The notes beneath the pieces were generated by a model. The model was given only the letters and a program-made list of their open reading frames with translations. It did no database searches and was not told the origin of the DNA. DNA of 64,000 nucleotides, from assembly GCA_963789215.1 (NCBI GenBank), contig CAWBJY010000002.1:856820-920819 (forward strand). Direction: 5' to 3'. The translations under genes and the position numbers were made by a program. Below are positions 42,372 through 50,625 of this stretch, one piece after another (position 1 is the stretch's first letter; every line of letters begins with the position of its first letter). Source of the stretch: Phormidesmis sp963789215. GTDB taxonomy: Bacteria; Cyanobacteriota; Cyanobacteriia; Phormidesmidales; Phormidesmidaceae.

Positions 42372-43976
42372 CTAGCGTCCAAACTTTTGCCGAATGCTCT
42401 GGGTCAAAATCTTTGTTTCTGGAACCTTTAGCACCACTGTTGTCATGAGTGCAAAGGTCGCTAATCCAACGATACCTGCGAGACACAGCACGACTAGGTT
42501 CGCTACAAATGTCTCGGTGCCTACTAGTTCAACTAGGCTATTTTGCGCTAGCCAACAGGCTACACCGCTAATGAAGCTAGCTACAAATACCGTGAATATA
42601 GCGCCTGTCCATTCCACAATGGGAAGTCCGCATAGCTGGCGATCTAGCAAGATAACCATCGTCAAAATAGCAGCGACATTGACAATGATGGTGGCTATGA
42701 TCAAGCCCGAGATGCCCATCGAATCAAACAAGATGTAGTCCAGAATGATGTTGAGGCCAATGTTGACAGCGCTGATGCGAAAAGGGGTGGTGCCATCGCC
42801 CATTGCATAGAACACGCGCACCAGGATATCTCTGGCCAAGTAGACAAAGAGGCCAGAGCAATAAGCCATGAGAAACCCGGCTACGATTTGCACGGAGGTT
42901 TCATCAAAAGCGCCCCGTCGGTAGACCACGGTCACTATTGGCTTGGCGAGTACAATGGTCAGCGCGCTGGTCGGTAGCATGGTCAGCGATATCAGCATGA
43001 GGCACTGTCGAACGCGCCGCTTTAACTCTGGCCACTGGGCCGGTTCGGTTAGCCGGGAAAAGATTGGGAAATAGGGCACTAGCACCAGGCTAGAGACGAT
43101 GCCTAAAGGCAGCGCAATCAGCAGGCTCGCCGATTCTAAGGCTGCTAGTGAATCGGGCACGAATGAAGCAAAGCGTAGATCGACAATCGAGTTTATTTTT
43201 AATGTGCTAGAAGATAGTGCTGCTGGCAGTAAGACGGCTAGAACCTCGCGCACCCCCGGATCTTGAATGTTAAACCGCAATCGCAGGCGGCCTAGCCCAG
43301 ACTTGGCCAGCGCAGGCACTTGAATGAGCCACTGCAAAATTGAGCCGAGTAGCGTGCAGCTCGCGATTGTAATGCCGCCGATCATGAAGTATGCCGGGTC
43401 GCTAATGCGATCGCCCAACACAAACCTCAGCACTCCTAGCCCCGTTACCACTACCACGCTAGAAATCATCGGACTCACCGACGGCAACCAGTACTGATCG
43501 TCCGCATTTAAGCTGCCAAAGCCAATGCCAATGAGAGCGGCAAAAATCGTAATCGGAGCCATGATTCGCAGCAGCATAATTGCGAGCGGCCGAATCACCG
43601 ATAGCCCTACTGCGTCTTCTTGCAAGCCTGGTACAAACGTATCTATAATAGGTGCTGCGAACACGATTAGGCCTATCGTGACGACGAGAAAGAACAGACC
43701 CGTTATCGTCGTGACGGTTTCAATAATCGGTGCGACTTCTTTTTTGGGTCGTTTGGCGATCGCACTTACAATCGCGCTATGAAAAGGGCCGTTGACCCCA
43801 CCTAGCAAAACCAGCAAAAAATCAGGCACCACGTAGGCCGCTACAAACGCATTGCTAACTGGCCCCGTGCCAAACGCCGCCAGAATAGTCGCCTGCCGCA
43901 AATAGCCAAATATTTTGCTCAGCAGCGTTGCGGCTGCCACAATACCGGCAATGCCCGCAATGGATCTTTTTGCCAA
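42372..43976 (-). CDS. murJ: Lipid II flippase MurJ, copy 2
   Basis: A 534-residue membrane protein of the MOP superfamily with about 14 helices. It moves lipid II across the cytoplasmic membrane for peptidoglycan synthesis. Characteristic segments are AGIVAAATLLSKIFGYLRQA, FLLVLLGGVNGPFHSAIVSA, LLRIMAPITIFAALIGIGFG and YLARDILVRVFYAMGDGTTP. The start is a TTG at 43976 with GAAGTGA upstream, the same unusual start as its neighbour. It lies 72 bases after a second murJ with which it shares most of its sequence, so it arose by tandem duplication. It has no neighbouring peptidoglycan genes. Confidence 0.92.
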   Translation of the reverse strand: MAKRSIAGIAGIVAAATLLSKIFGYLRQATILAAFGTGPVSNAFVAAYVVPDFLLVLLGGVNGPFHSAIVSAIAKRPKKEVAPIIETVTTITGLFFLVVTIGLIVFAAPIIDTFVPGLQEDAVGLSVIRPLAIMLLRIMAPITIFAALIGIGFGSLNADDQYWLPSVSPMISSVVVVTGLGVLRFVLGDRISDPAYFMIGGITIASCTLLGSILQWLIQVPALAKSGLGRLRLRFNIQDPGVREVLAVLLPAALSSSTLKINSIVDLRFASFVPDSLAALESASLLIALPLGIVSSLVLVPYFPIFSRLTEPAQWPELKRRVRQCLMLISLTMLPTSALTIVLAKPIVTVVYRRGAFDETSVQIVAGFLMAYCSGLFVYLARDILVRVFYAMGDGTTPFRISAVNIGLNIILDYILFDSMGISGLIIATIIVNVAAILTMVILLDRQLCGLPIVEWTGAIFTVFVASFISGVACWLAQNSLVELVGTETFVANLVVLCLAGIVGLATFALMTTVVLKVPETKILTQSIRQKFGR

Positions 43977-44048
43977 AATTATTCACTTCTGCCGCTGCGC
44001 AGAATTGCTCACTGTCTATATCTATAAATCCCTTCGCGGCGTATTTAG

Positions 44049-45647
44049 CTAGCGGCCAAACTTCTGTCGAACCCTTTGAGCTAGCAGCCCCGCTTCTGGA
44101 ACCTTTAAGACCACCGTTAGTAACGCAAAGGTTAGCAGGCCAACGCCTCCAGCCAGACACAAGGCAATTAGATTCGAGAGAAACCCATCGGTGCCAACTA
44201 AACTAGCAATGCCAGCTTGAGTCACCCAGGAGAATATTCCAGCGATCGCACTTGCCCCTATCAGGGTAAAGATAGTCTTCGCCCAATCGCCTATTGGCAG
44301 TCCGCCCAGCTTTCGAGCCAGCAGCACCGTCATCGCGACTAGAGAAACTACATTAACGCCAATCGTCGCCACTACTAAGCCCGCTGGCCCCATCCAGGTA
44401 AAAAATACATAGTCTAGAACAGCATTTGTTCCAATATTTACAAGACTGATGTTAAAGGGCGTTTGGCCATCACCTAGCGCATAAAATACGCGCACCATCA
44501 CGTCTCTTGCTAGGTAAACAAACATGCCAACGCCGTACGCCAATAGGATTGTTGTCACAATTTGAACATCTTTCTCTTCGAATGCGCCGCGCTCGTAGAC
44601 TACCTTCACAATCGGCTGGGCTAACGTCACAATCAAAGCGCCTATTGGCAGCATAGTAAGGGCCACCAGTACTATGCTTTGCCGGATTCGATCTTTAAGC
44701 TCTGGCCACTGTTCGGGCGCAGCGAGTCTAGAAAAGATGGGCAAATAAGGCACCAAAATGATGTTTGAGATAATGCCTAGCGGAGCCTGTACCAACAAAT
44801 TTGCATAGTTCAGCGCGGCTACCGTACCGGGGACTAACCCGGCAAAAGCCAGGTCGGTGTACACGTTAATCTGCATGGTGCCGGAGGAGAATGTCGCAGG
44901 CCCTAGTACCTTGAGCACATCGCGTACGCCCGGATCTTTCCAGTCAAACCGCAAACGAAGGCGGCCTAGTCCTGCTTTTCGTAGCGCTACGACTTGGATT
45001 AGCCACTGCAAAATTGCGCCCACTAGCGTACATCCGGCTAGCACAGCGCCCCCCAAGATGTAGTTTTCGGGGCTGCTAATGTCTCCTCCTAATACCCAAT
45101 ACAGCACGCCAACGCCGACAATTACTGCCGAACTGGACAGCAGCGGACTAATAGAAGGCAACCAGTATTGGTCTGCCGCGTTGAGCGTGCCAAAGCCAAT
45201 GCCAATAAAAGCTGCAAAAACGGTGATAGGAGCCATAATTTGCAGTTGAATAACCGCCACCGCTCGGCTTTCCAATCCCACGGCTGTTTTGCTCAGCCCA
45301 GGGCCTATTAGGCCCATAATCGGATCGGCAAAAATAATAATTAAAACCGCCGCCACCGTCATGACGATGCCCACAAGCGTCGTAATGGTTTCGACTAGCG
45401 GCGCGATATCTTCCTTTTTCCGCTTTGCTACCGCGCTGACGATCGCGCTATGAAACGGCCCGTTAATGCCGCCTAATAGCACTAGCAAAAAGCCCGGAAT
45501 AACGTACGCCAGATTGTAGGCATCGGCGACTGGCCCAGTGCCAAAAGCGGCTCCAATTGACTGCTCTCGCACCAGGCCAAAAACTTTACTTAGCAGCGTC
45601 GCCACCGCCACGATACCTGCAATTCCCGCTAGCGATCGCTTACCCAA
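44049..45647 (-). CDS. murJ: Lipid II flippase MurJ, copy 1
   Basis: A 532-residue MurJ with about 14 helices. Segments LAGIVAVATLLSKVFGLVRE, FLLVLLGGINGPFHSAIVSA, LQIMAPITVFAAFIGIGFGT and YLARDVMVRVFYALGDGQTP match the copy encoded downstream closely. The early KVFGLVREQ is nearer the usual MurJ sequence than the KIFGYLRQA of copy 2, so this is probably the parental housekeeping copy. The start is a TTG at 45647 preceded by AAGGTGAG at a good distance, conserved in the paralogue. One copy may serve septal and one lateral wall synthesis, or another lipid-linked glycan; that is inference. Confidence 0.93.
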   Translation of the reverse strand: MGKRSLAGIAGIVAVATLLSKVFGLVREQSIGAAFGTGPVADAYNLAYVIPGFLLVLLGGINGPFHSAIVSAVAKRKKEDIAPLVETITTLVGIVMTVAAVLIIIFADPIMGLIGPGLSKTAVGLESRAVAVIQLQIMAPITVFAAFIGIGFGTLNAADQYWLPSISPLLSSSAVIVGVGVLYWVLGGDISSPENYILGGAVLAGCTLVGAILQWLIQVVALRKAGLGRLRLRFDWKDPGVRDVLKVLGPATFSSGTMQINVYTDLAFAGLVPGTVAALNYANLLVQAPLGIISNIILVPYLPIFSRLAAPEQWPELKDRIRQSIVLVALTMLPIGALIVTLAQPIVKVVYERGAFEEKDVQIVTTILLAYGVGMFVYLARDVMVRVFYALGDGQTPFNISLVNIGTNAVLDYVFFTWMGPAGLVVATIGVNVVSLVAMTVLLARKLGGLPIGDWAKTIFTLIGASAIAGIFSWVTQAGIASLVGTDGFLSNLIALCLAGGVGLLTFALLTVVLKVPEAGLLAQRVRQKFGR

Positions 45648-45802
45648 AATCTCACCTTCTGGGCCTAACCTCTGCTAATAACGTTAATTAACGCCTTACC
45701 AACAGACTCAGCCCACAAAAAATAACCAGTCCTTATTTAATCATCTTGCATTTCGAATATTTTAAAATAACCGCAAATTCAACCGCAAATTCGTTTTGGG
45801 AC

Positions 45803-47650
45803 TTAGCGAAACGCGGCCCGCAGCCCGCTACTGATAAAGTCCACCATAACCGTCAGCATAATAAATACCGTCAGCGTTGCGGCTAGTCCGCTGTAGTCAA
45901 AGCCAGAAAGCTGCTCTGTCATTATTCGGCCTAATCCACCGACGCCAACGAGTCCTACAATCACCGTTTCGCGCAGGCACACCTCCCACCGATAGAGGCT
46001 ATAGGCCAAAAATCGAGCCAAATTCGCAGGCAAAATACCGTAGAACACCACGCCGCCTGCCGAAGCGCCGAGCGATCGCAATCCTCTTACTGGCTGTTCT
46101 GGCAAATTCTCATTGACCTCCGCCATTAACCGGCCTAAAATCCCGAAATTATGCAGCGCCAGCGCGAGTACCCCTGGCCACATCCCTGGCAGCATTCCCA
46201 GCAAAATTACAAACGCCAAAATCGGTGCCGGAATGGCTCTTGCTGTTAACAGAATCAGTCGCGAAATCCATAGCCCTAAATAACTAGCGTTGCCTTTGCC
46301 GCGTTCTCCTTCTGCCCGTAAAATGCCCCCTGGTAAAAAGAAATTCTGAGCAGCTGGAAACGAAAACAAGATACCTCCGAGGCTAGCTAGCGTAATGGCC
46401 AATACCGACATGGCAACCGTCTGCAAGGCAATAGGCAGCAGATCGAACGAGAAATTAGGAAGTACCTTGTCTGGCGTTACCTGTACGGCAATGTCTGTAA
46501 AGAGCGATCGCACCCTCAATAACCGACTCCAATCAATATTTAGATAGGCCAAACACGCTGGGAACGCAAAGGCGATCGCCCCCCAAGACGGCCACAGCGG
46601 TATCCTTTGCTGGCGCTGCGAGAAAATGCTACGACTGTCAGCCGACTGGTCGCGCCCTTGTTCTAACCTCAAATCAGAGCCCTGGCGGCGCGGCGCAGTC
46701 GAAGCTTTAGCTAGCGCCATGCGTCCGACGAATCCCATCCGTTTTCTTAGCCATCCACTCCAGCTATCTACCAACCCATTGAGAAAAATCAGCGCATAGA
46801 ACCCCGTCCACAGCTCTTCGTACCGCAAAGACTGCGCGCTCAAAAAAATCTGATAGCCTAATCCGCCTGCTCCAATGACACCTAGCACTGCCGCCGCCCG
46901 CAGCGAGCATTCAAACCGATAGAATCCGTAAGAAATCAGATTTGGCAGTGCCTGTGGCAAATGTCCATATAAAAAAGCCCTTCCTGGCCTCACGCCGCTA
47001 TTAACCAACGCCTCTAGGGGCGCAGTGGGCGTTTCGTCTAAAATCTCTGAGAAAACCTTTGCCGTGATTGCTCCAAACGGCAGCGCGATCGCCAGAATTC
47101 CCACCAGCGGATCGAGTCCTAGAACGCTTAGCAGCAGCAGGCCCCAAATCCACTCGTGAATCGCTCGAGGAACCGACAGCACCGTTCGCACACCCGTCCA
47201 CAAAAGCCATCCCGCTCGACCTGGCAAAAATACTTGCCACCAAACCTGCGAACTCGCAATTCCAAACACTAAGCCAAGTGCCAAACTACAGGCCGTTCCG
47301 CAAACTGCAAACGCCAGCGTCACGCCCGCCGCGCTCAGCATGACCTGTAAAAACTCGACGGTCAGCGTGGGGTGAAACATCGCCAGCCAAAACCGACCGA
47401 CTTCTGGTAGACCGCCCCAATTGACGATGGGCGATCGCCCCCATCCCGATAGCCACAGCGCCCAGGCAACTAGCCCTAGCCAAATCAGCGCTGCCCATTG
47501 CCTATTGAGCCAGCTGTCGCTACCTACCGACTGCTTGCCAAAAGGCTGGTTCAGACTGTCTTTTAGCGCTGGGTCTTTTAACGCTGGGTCTTTTAACGCT
47601 GGACTGTCAGGCTGGGCAGTAGATTTATTTAGGCCGGAAAGATCTGACAA
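45803..47650 (-). CDS. phnE: Fused double permease of a PhnE-type ABC importer
   Basis: About 615 residues made of two complete PhnE-like permease units (about 55-310 and 350-610), each with about six helices and an EAA-type loop (ALVNSGVRPGRAFLYGHLPQ, and LRSLGASAGGVVFYGILPAN). Most PhnE proteins are single and dimerise; here both halves are fused. No ATG exists in frame before the first helix. The open frame runs up to 47842 through the end of phnC, so the true start is uncertain; the TTG at 47650, just past the phnC stop, is my choice. The N-terminal tail carries a 15-bp repeat giving ALKDP pentapeptides. It works with the ATPase and binding protein upstream to import phosphonate, phosphite or a similar oxyanion. 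Confidence 0.85.
   Translation of the reverse strand: MSDLSGLNKSTAQPDSPALKDPALKDPALKDSLNQPFGKQSVGSDSWLNRQWAALIWLGLVAWALWLSGWGRSPIVNWGGLPEVGRFWLAMFHPTLTVEFLQVMLSAAGVTLAFAVCGTACSLALGLVFGIASSQVWWQVFLPGRAGWLLWTGVRTVLSVPRAIHEWIWGLLLLSVLGLDPLVGILAIALPFGAITAKVFSEILDETPTAPLEALVNSGVRPGRAFLYGHLPQALPNLISYGFYRFECSLRAAAVLGVIGAGGLGYQIFLSAQSLRYEELWTGFYALIFLNGLVDSWSGWLRKRMGFVGRMALAKASTAPRRQGSDLRLEQGRDQSADSRSIFSQRQQRIPLWPSWGAIAFAFPACLAYLNIDWSRLLRVRSLFTDIAVQVTPDKVLPNFSFDLLPIALQTVAMSVLAITLASLGGILFSFPAAQNFFLPGGILRAEGERGKGNASYLGLWISRLILLTARAIPAPILAFVILLGMLPGMWPGVLALALHNFGILGRLMAEVNENLPEQPVRGLRSLGASAGGVVFYGILPANLARFLAYSLYRWEVCLRETVIVGLVGVGGLGRIMTEQLSGFDYSGLAATLTVFIMLTVMVDFISSGLRAAFR
47561..47605. repeat. 15-bp tandem repeat in the phnE N-terminus
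   Basis: TTTTAGCGCTGGGTC (47561-47575) and TTTTAACGCTGGGTC (47576-47590) are followed by TTTTAACGCTGGACT (47591-47605). Read on the minus strand they encode the repeated ALKDP pentapeptide. Confidence 0.92.
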
Positions 47651-47672
47651 AGGGCTAGTGGAAGCAAAATGC

Positions 47673-48473
47673 TTAGGGTGCTTTAGATAAGTTAGGTGCT
47701 TTAGATAAATTAGGTGCTGTAGATAAATCGTACAGGGCCGATAGCCAATCGTCGCTGACCTCAGCGCTAGGTAAGTCGAATAGGATGCGTCCTTGTCGAA
47801 GGCCAATAATGCGATCGCAATAAGTCTGAGCCAGCGCCACATCGTGCAAGCTCACCACCAGCGTTCGACGCTCGCCTAGTGCCATTAGCTGCGCCATAAT
47901 ATCGTGCGATCGCGCCGGATCTACGCTCGCCACCGGCTCATCTGCTAGCACAATGGCTGGATCTTGCACGAGTACTCGCGCTAGCGCCACCCGCTGCTGC
48001 TGCCCGCCCGAAAGCCGTTCCGTTCGAGCGTACAGCTTATCTGCAAGTCCAAGCTGATCCAACGCCTGCCGCGCCGCCGATACATTCTGAGGCCGCACCA
48101 AAGACCATACGGCTTTCCACAGCGGCCAGCGCCCTAAGCAGCCTGCGTTCACGTTGTGAATAACTGCCAAATTACCGACCAGATTGTGCTGCTGATATAC
48201 CGTTCCAATCTGCCGCTGTATTTTGCGACGATGACCCGCCGATAGCTCGAAAAGCGATCGCCCTAGTATCCTTACCGTTCCTTCACTTGGGCGCAAAGAT
48301 CCATTTAGTAAGCTCAGCAGCGTACTTTTGCCTGCTCCACTCGGCCCGACCAAAGCTACGCGATCGCCCGCTGCTATCGTCAAGCTCACCGACTGTAACG
48401 CCACTGCCCGGCCAAACCGACAGCTCACAGCCTCTAAAGATAAAGCAGCCGGTAAAGCAGCGTTATGGTTCAT
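47673..48473 (-). CDS. phnC: ABC transporter ATPase, PhnC type
   Basis: A 266-residue ATPase. Walker A is LVGPSGAGKSTLLSLLNG, the Q-loop lies in IGTVYQQHNLVGNLAVIHNV, the signature is RLSGGQQQRVALARVLVQDP, Walker B is IVLADEPVASVDPARS and the H-loop is LVVSLHDVALAQTYCD. QHNLV.NL.V..NV..G.LG is typical of phosphonate/phosphite-type ATPases. The ATG at 48473 is chosen; the frame extends to a TTG at 48509. The C-terminus has an 18-bp repeat encoding NLSKAP units, an unusual addition. It lies 19 bases after the binding-protein gene and directly before the permease gene. Confidence 0.92.
   Translation of the reverse strand: MNHNAALPAALSLEAVSCRFGRAVALQSVSLTIAAGDRVALVGPSGAGKSTLLSLLNGSLRPSEGTVRILGRSLFELSAGHRRKIQRQIGTVYQQHNLVGNLAVIHNVNAGCLGRWPLWKAVWSLVRPQNVSAARQALDQLGLADKLYARTERLSGGQQQRVALARVLVQDPAIVLADEPVASVDPARSHDIMAQLMALGERRTLVVSLHDVALAQTYCDRIIGLRQGRILFDLPSAEVSDDWLSALYDLSTAPNLSKAPNLSKAP
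47677..47730. repeat. 18-bp tandem repeat at the phnC 3' end
   Basis: Three units, GGTGCTTTAGATAAGTTA, GGTGCTTTAGATAAATTA and GGTGCTGTAGATAAATCG, encode NLSKAP-type hexapeptides at the PhnC C-terminus. Confidence 0.9.
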
Positions 48474-48492
48474 TTCAGCTACCTGTTCGAAG

Positions 48493-49443
48493 CTACTGAA
48501 TTTTGCCAATCTCGCGACCTACCGCCTCGATTTGAGCGTAGTTATCGTTATCTGTTTCAATGAATTTGTCTGCGCCAAACAGCTCCAAGATTTCTGCCTG
48601 CTCTGGATCACTCACGTCTAGCTTTAGGAGCGCTGCTTGCACTTCATCCGTAAAGCCGTCGCCATAAACGTCATCTAGCTTCTGACTATTCACCACCCAG
48701 TGATAGTCGTAGTAGGCAGGTGTTTGCCAAATTGCTTTAACTCGGCTCTCATCGACTTCGCCCGAAGCAACCCGGTCTAGCCACACCTGCTCATTCAACG
48801 CGCCAGCATCATAAGTGCCCGCTTCTACTAGCTTCAAGGTGGCATCGTGAGAAGCCGAAAACCCAGGCTCGCCTTTGAAGTCGGAAACCTGTACGCCTGA
48901 TTGTTCTAAAAAGTACTGAGGCATTAAGCGCCCAGAGGTTGAGGTTTCTGAGCCAAAAGTAAATGTTTTTCCCTTAAGTTCAGCTAGGCCGCTGGCCGCT
49001 TTTATTTCTGCTAGGCCGCTGTTGGCGCTCGCAATAAAGATGCTGTGAAAATTTTCGTCAATGTCTCGCTGGGCGATCGCCTGCGCATCAGGCACTTGCA
49101 AACGGGCCTGTACTCCCGTTAAACCACCGAACCAAACCAGGTCTAGATCGCCTAGCTTAAAAGCCGTCACAGCCGCTGCATAATCTGTTACTGGCTGGTA
49201 GACCACGGGTACGCCTAACTCAATGCTCAAGTAGTTCGTTAGCTTTTCGTAGAGCCGCTGTAGCTTTTCAGGATCTTGGTCGGGGATGGCCCCTACCGAA
49301 AGCGGCTCTACATCAGCGGTTTGTGCGCCTTCTAAAGCCGCGTTGCTGTCACTATCTGTTCTGCCTGAGCAGCCTATTGCCGTCATTAGCAAAAGTCCAC
49401 AGATGCCAGAAACCACGGAACGCCGACGAAACAAAGAACGCAT
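48493..49443 (-). CDS. phnD: Periplasmic binding lipoprotein, PhnD/PtxB type (possible selenate-type)
   Basis: About 316 residues. The signal peptide ends in a lipobox (LLMTAIGC), so the protein is lipid-anchored outside the cytoplasmic membrane. The mature part has the PhnD pattern: VGAIPDQDPEKLQRLYEKLT, VPVVYQPVTDYAAAVTAFKL, GDLDLVWFGGLTGVQARLQV and SETSTSGRLMPQYFLEQSGV. The GLTGVQARLQVPDAQAIAQR stretch resembles a subgroup annotated as putative selenate binding proteins; this is from memory. No C-P lyase, phosphite dehydrogenase or selenium genes lie nearby, so the substrate is open. The ATG at 49443 is preferred over a GTG at 49461. First gene of the minus-strand phnD-phnC-phnE operon. 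Confidence 0.9.
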   Translation of the reverse strand: MRSLFRRRSVVSGICGLLLMTAIGCSGRTDSDSNAALEGAQTADVEPLSVGAIPDQDPEKLQRLYEKLTNYLSIELGVPVVYQPVTDYAAAVTAFKLGDLDLVWFGGLTGVQARLQVPDAQAIAQRDIDENFHSIFIASANSGLAEIKAASGLAELKGKTFTFGSETSTSGRLMPQYFLEQSGVQVSDFKGEPGFSASHDATLKLVEAGTYDAGALNEQVWLDRVASGEVDESRVKAIWQTPAYYDYHWVVNSQKLDDVYGDGFTDEVQAALLKLDVSDPEQAEILELFGADKFIETDNDNYAQIEAVGREIGKIQ

Positions 49444-50204
49444 AGTAACGAGTAAATTCACATAAATTGTGCAGCTCTAGAGATTATCACTGTTTCGCTT
49501 GCTGCACCAACTAGCCGTGATGGCTGTAGAGTGGTCAAAAATTTCTTATTGATGACCTTTATCATTGACAAAAGTATACTTAGCTGTTCTTTGCAGAGGG
49601 CGAAGTTTTCCCCAGGGCGATCGCTCGTGAAGATTGCCTTAAGCTAATGTCAAAATTTTGTCGGCCCCAAGTCAAAAAATCTGTCCTGCTAAGGTTCAGA
49701 CCCGTCCTGAGACCCGTCCGCACCCGCTTCTGCTTTTTCAAGTCTGCTGGCAGTCGGTAGCGGCAAACCCTTACGAACAAAAGATTTCAGAAATAGCCTT
49801 TACAAGCAGATGGGCATCAAAGCAATCTCTTGAAGGTATTAGGCGTCATTGTTGCGATCAGGCTCAGTTTTTATTTTTCGCTGCTTGCCTAGCTCAAGTT
49901 ATCCACCGTTTTTCTAGAAGTTTTCCACAGGTTGAGGATAGTTTTCCACAGGTTTTAACGCAAAATCAGTAGCTTCGCGGATCTTACGGTTTTAAAGGTT
50001 TTCAACATTGAAAAAATGAGAAAACACAAAACTAATACGTTTTTTTGTAACAAAAAAGAGGCTTGAAGCCAATAAAATCGTTTATAGCGGTTTTGTGAAA
50101 AACAAAGTTCGCAGTTTTTTTATCATTGACAAACCCAGTGCGCATCCGCAAAATGGCTTCACTAGCCTGCATAGAACCGCAGGCCCAACTATGAGATCGT
50201 CTAA
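49444..50204. other. AT-rich intergenic region with DnaA boxes, possible replication origin
   Basis: A 760-base gap between a leftward and a rightward gene. It holds three DnaA-box-like nonamers in one orientation within 52 bases: TTATCCACC (49899-49907), TTTTCCACA (49921-49929) and TTTTCCACA (49942-49950). A reversed one-mismatch copy (TTTTTCACA) lies at 50094-50102. AT-rich sequence with A- and T-runs follows (50000-50130), as for a DNA-unwinding element. TTTTCCACA is the box reported for cyanobacterial DnaA. A 15-base direct repeat, TTTATCATTGACAAA, stands at 49558-49572 and 50119-50133. Three boxes are few for an origin, so a DnaA-controlled promoter is the alternative. Confidence 0.45.
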
Positions 50205-50411
50205 ATGCAACTATCTGTAAGTATCTTGGCAGAAATCCCTGAAGACCTTCATGAATCTCTTAAGGGATTTCTAGAAACTCATTCTGCTTGGGATCAAGAT
50301 CGCGTGTATGCAGCCGCGCTCTCGCTGTTTTTACTGCAAAATGGCCACAAAGAAGGCGATCGCACCCCCTCGCGGATATACCTCGATACGCTCTTCAACT
50401 GCGCTAGCTAA
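50205..50411 (+). CDS. DUF2811 family protein
   Basis: A 68-residue protein with the DUF2811 pattern: VSILAEIPEDLHESLKGFLE, HSAWDQDRVYAAALSLFLLQ and a closing RIYLDTLF. The family is almost limited to cyanobacteria and has no known role. It looks like a compact helical protein without membrane segments. It is the first gene on the rightward side of the DnaA-box region. Start ATG at 50205. Confidence 0.85.
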   Translation: MQLSVSILAEIPEDLHESLKGFLETHSAWDQDRVYAAALSLFLLQNGHKEGDRTPSRIYLDTLFNCAS

Positions 50412-50625
50412 ACGCTTGTTCTTGGCGGATCGGTAGAGATTGAAGCTGGTCCTACTGGCGGTCCTGCCTCGGCTCGAAAGGAGGAATTTGCCGATGCTGT
50501 GCCAAGAGCTGACCACAATATTGCTCCGCAAGGTGTGATTTGCACCCATAAAATCAGTAAATCTCCCCCCATATGCTAGGAGTTTGGGTATAGTAGTTAA
50601 GTCGTAAGATAATTGCTATATAGCC

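Noticed and set aside
50494..50538. A 14-codon frame with a good AGGAGG ahead of the PHP gene
   Set aside because: Too short to support without conservation; could be a leader peptide but there is no evidence for it.
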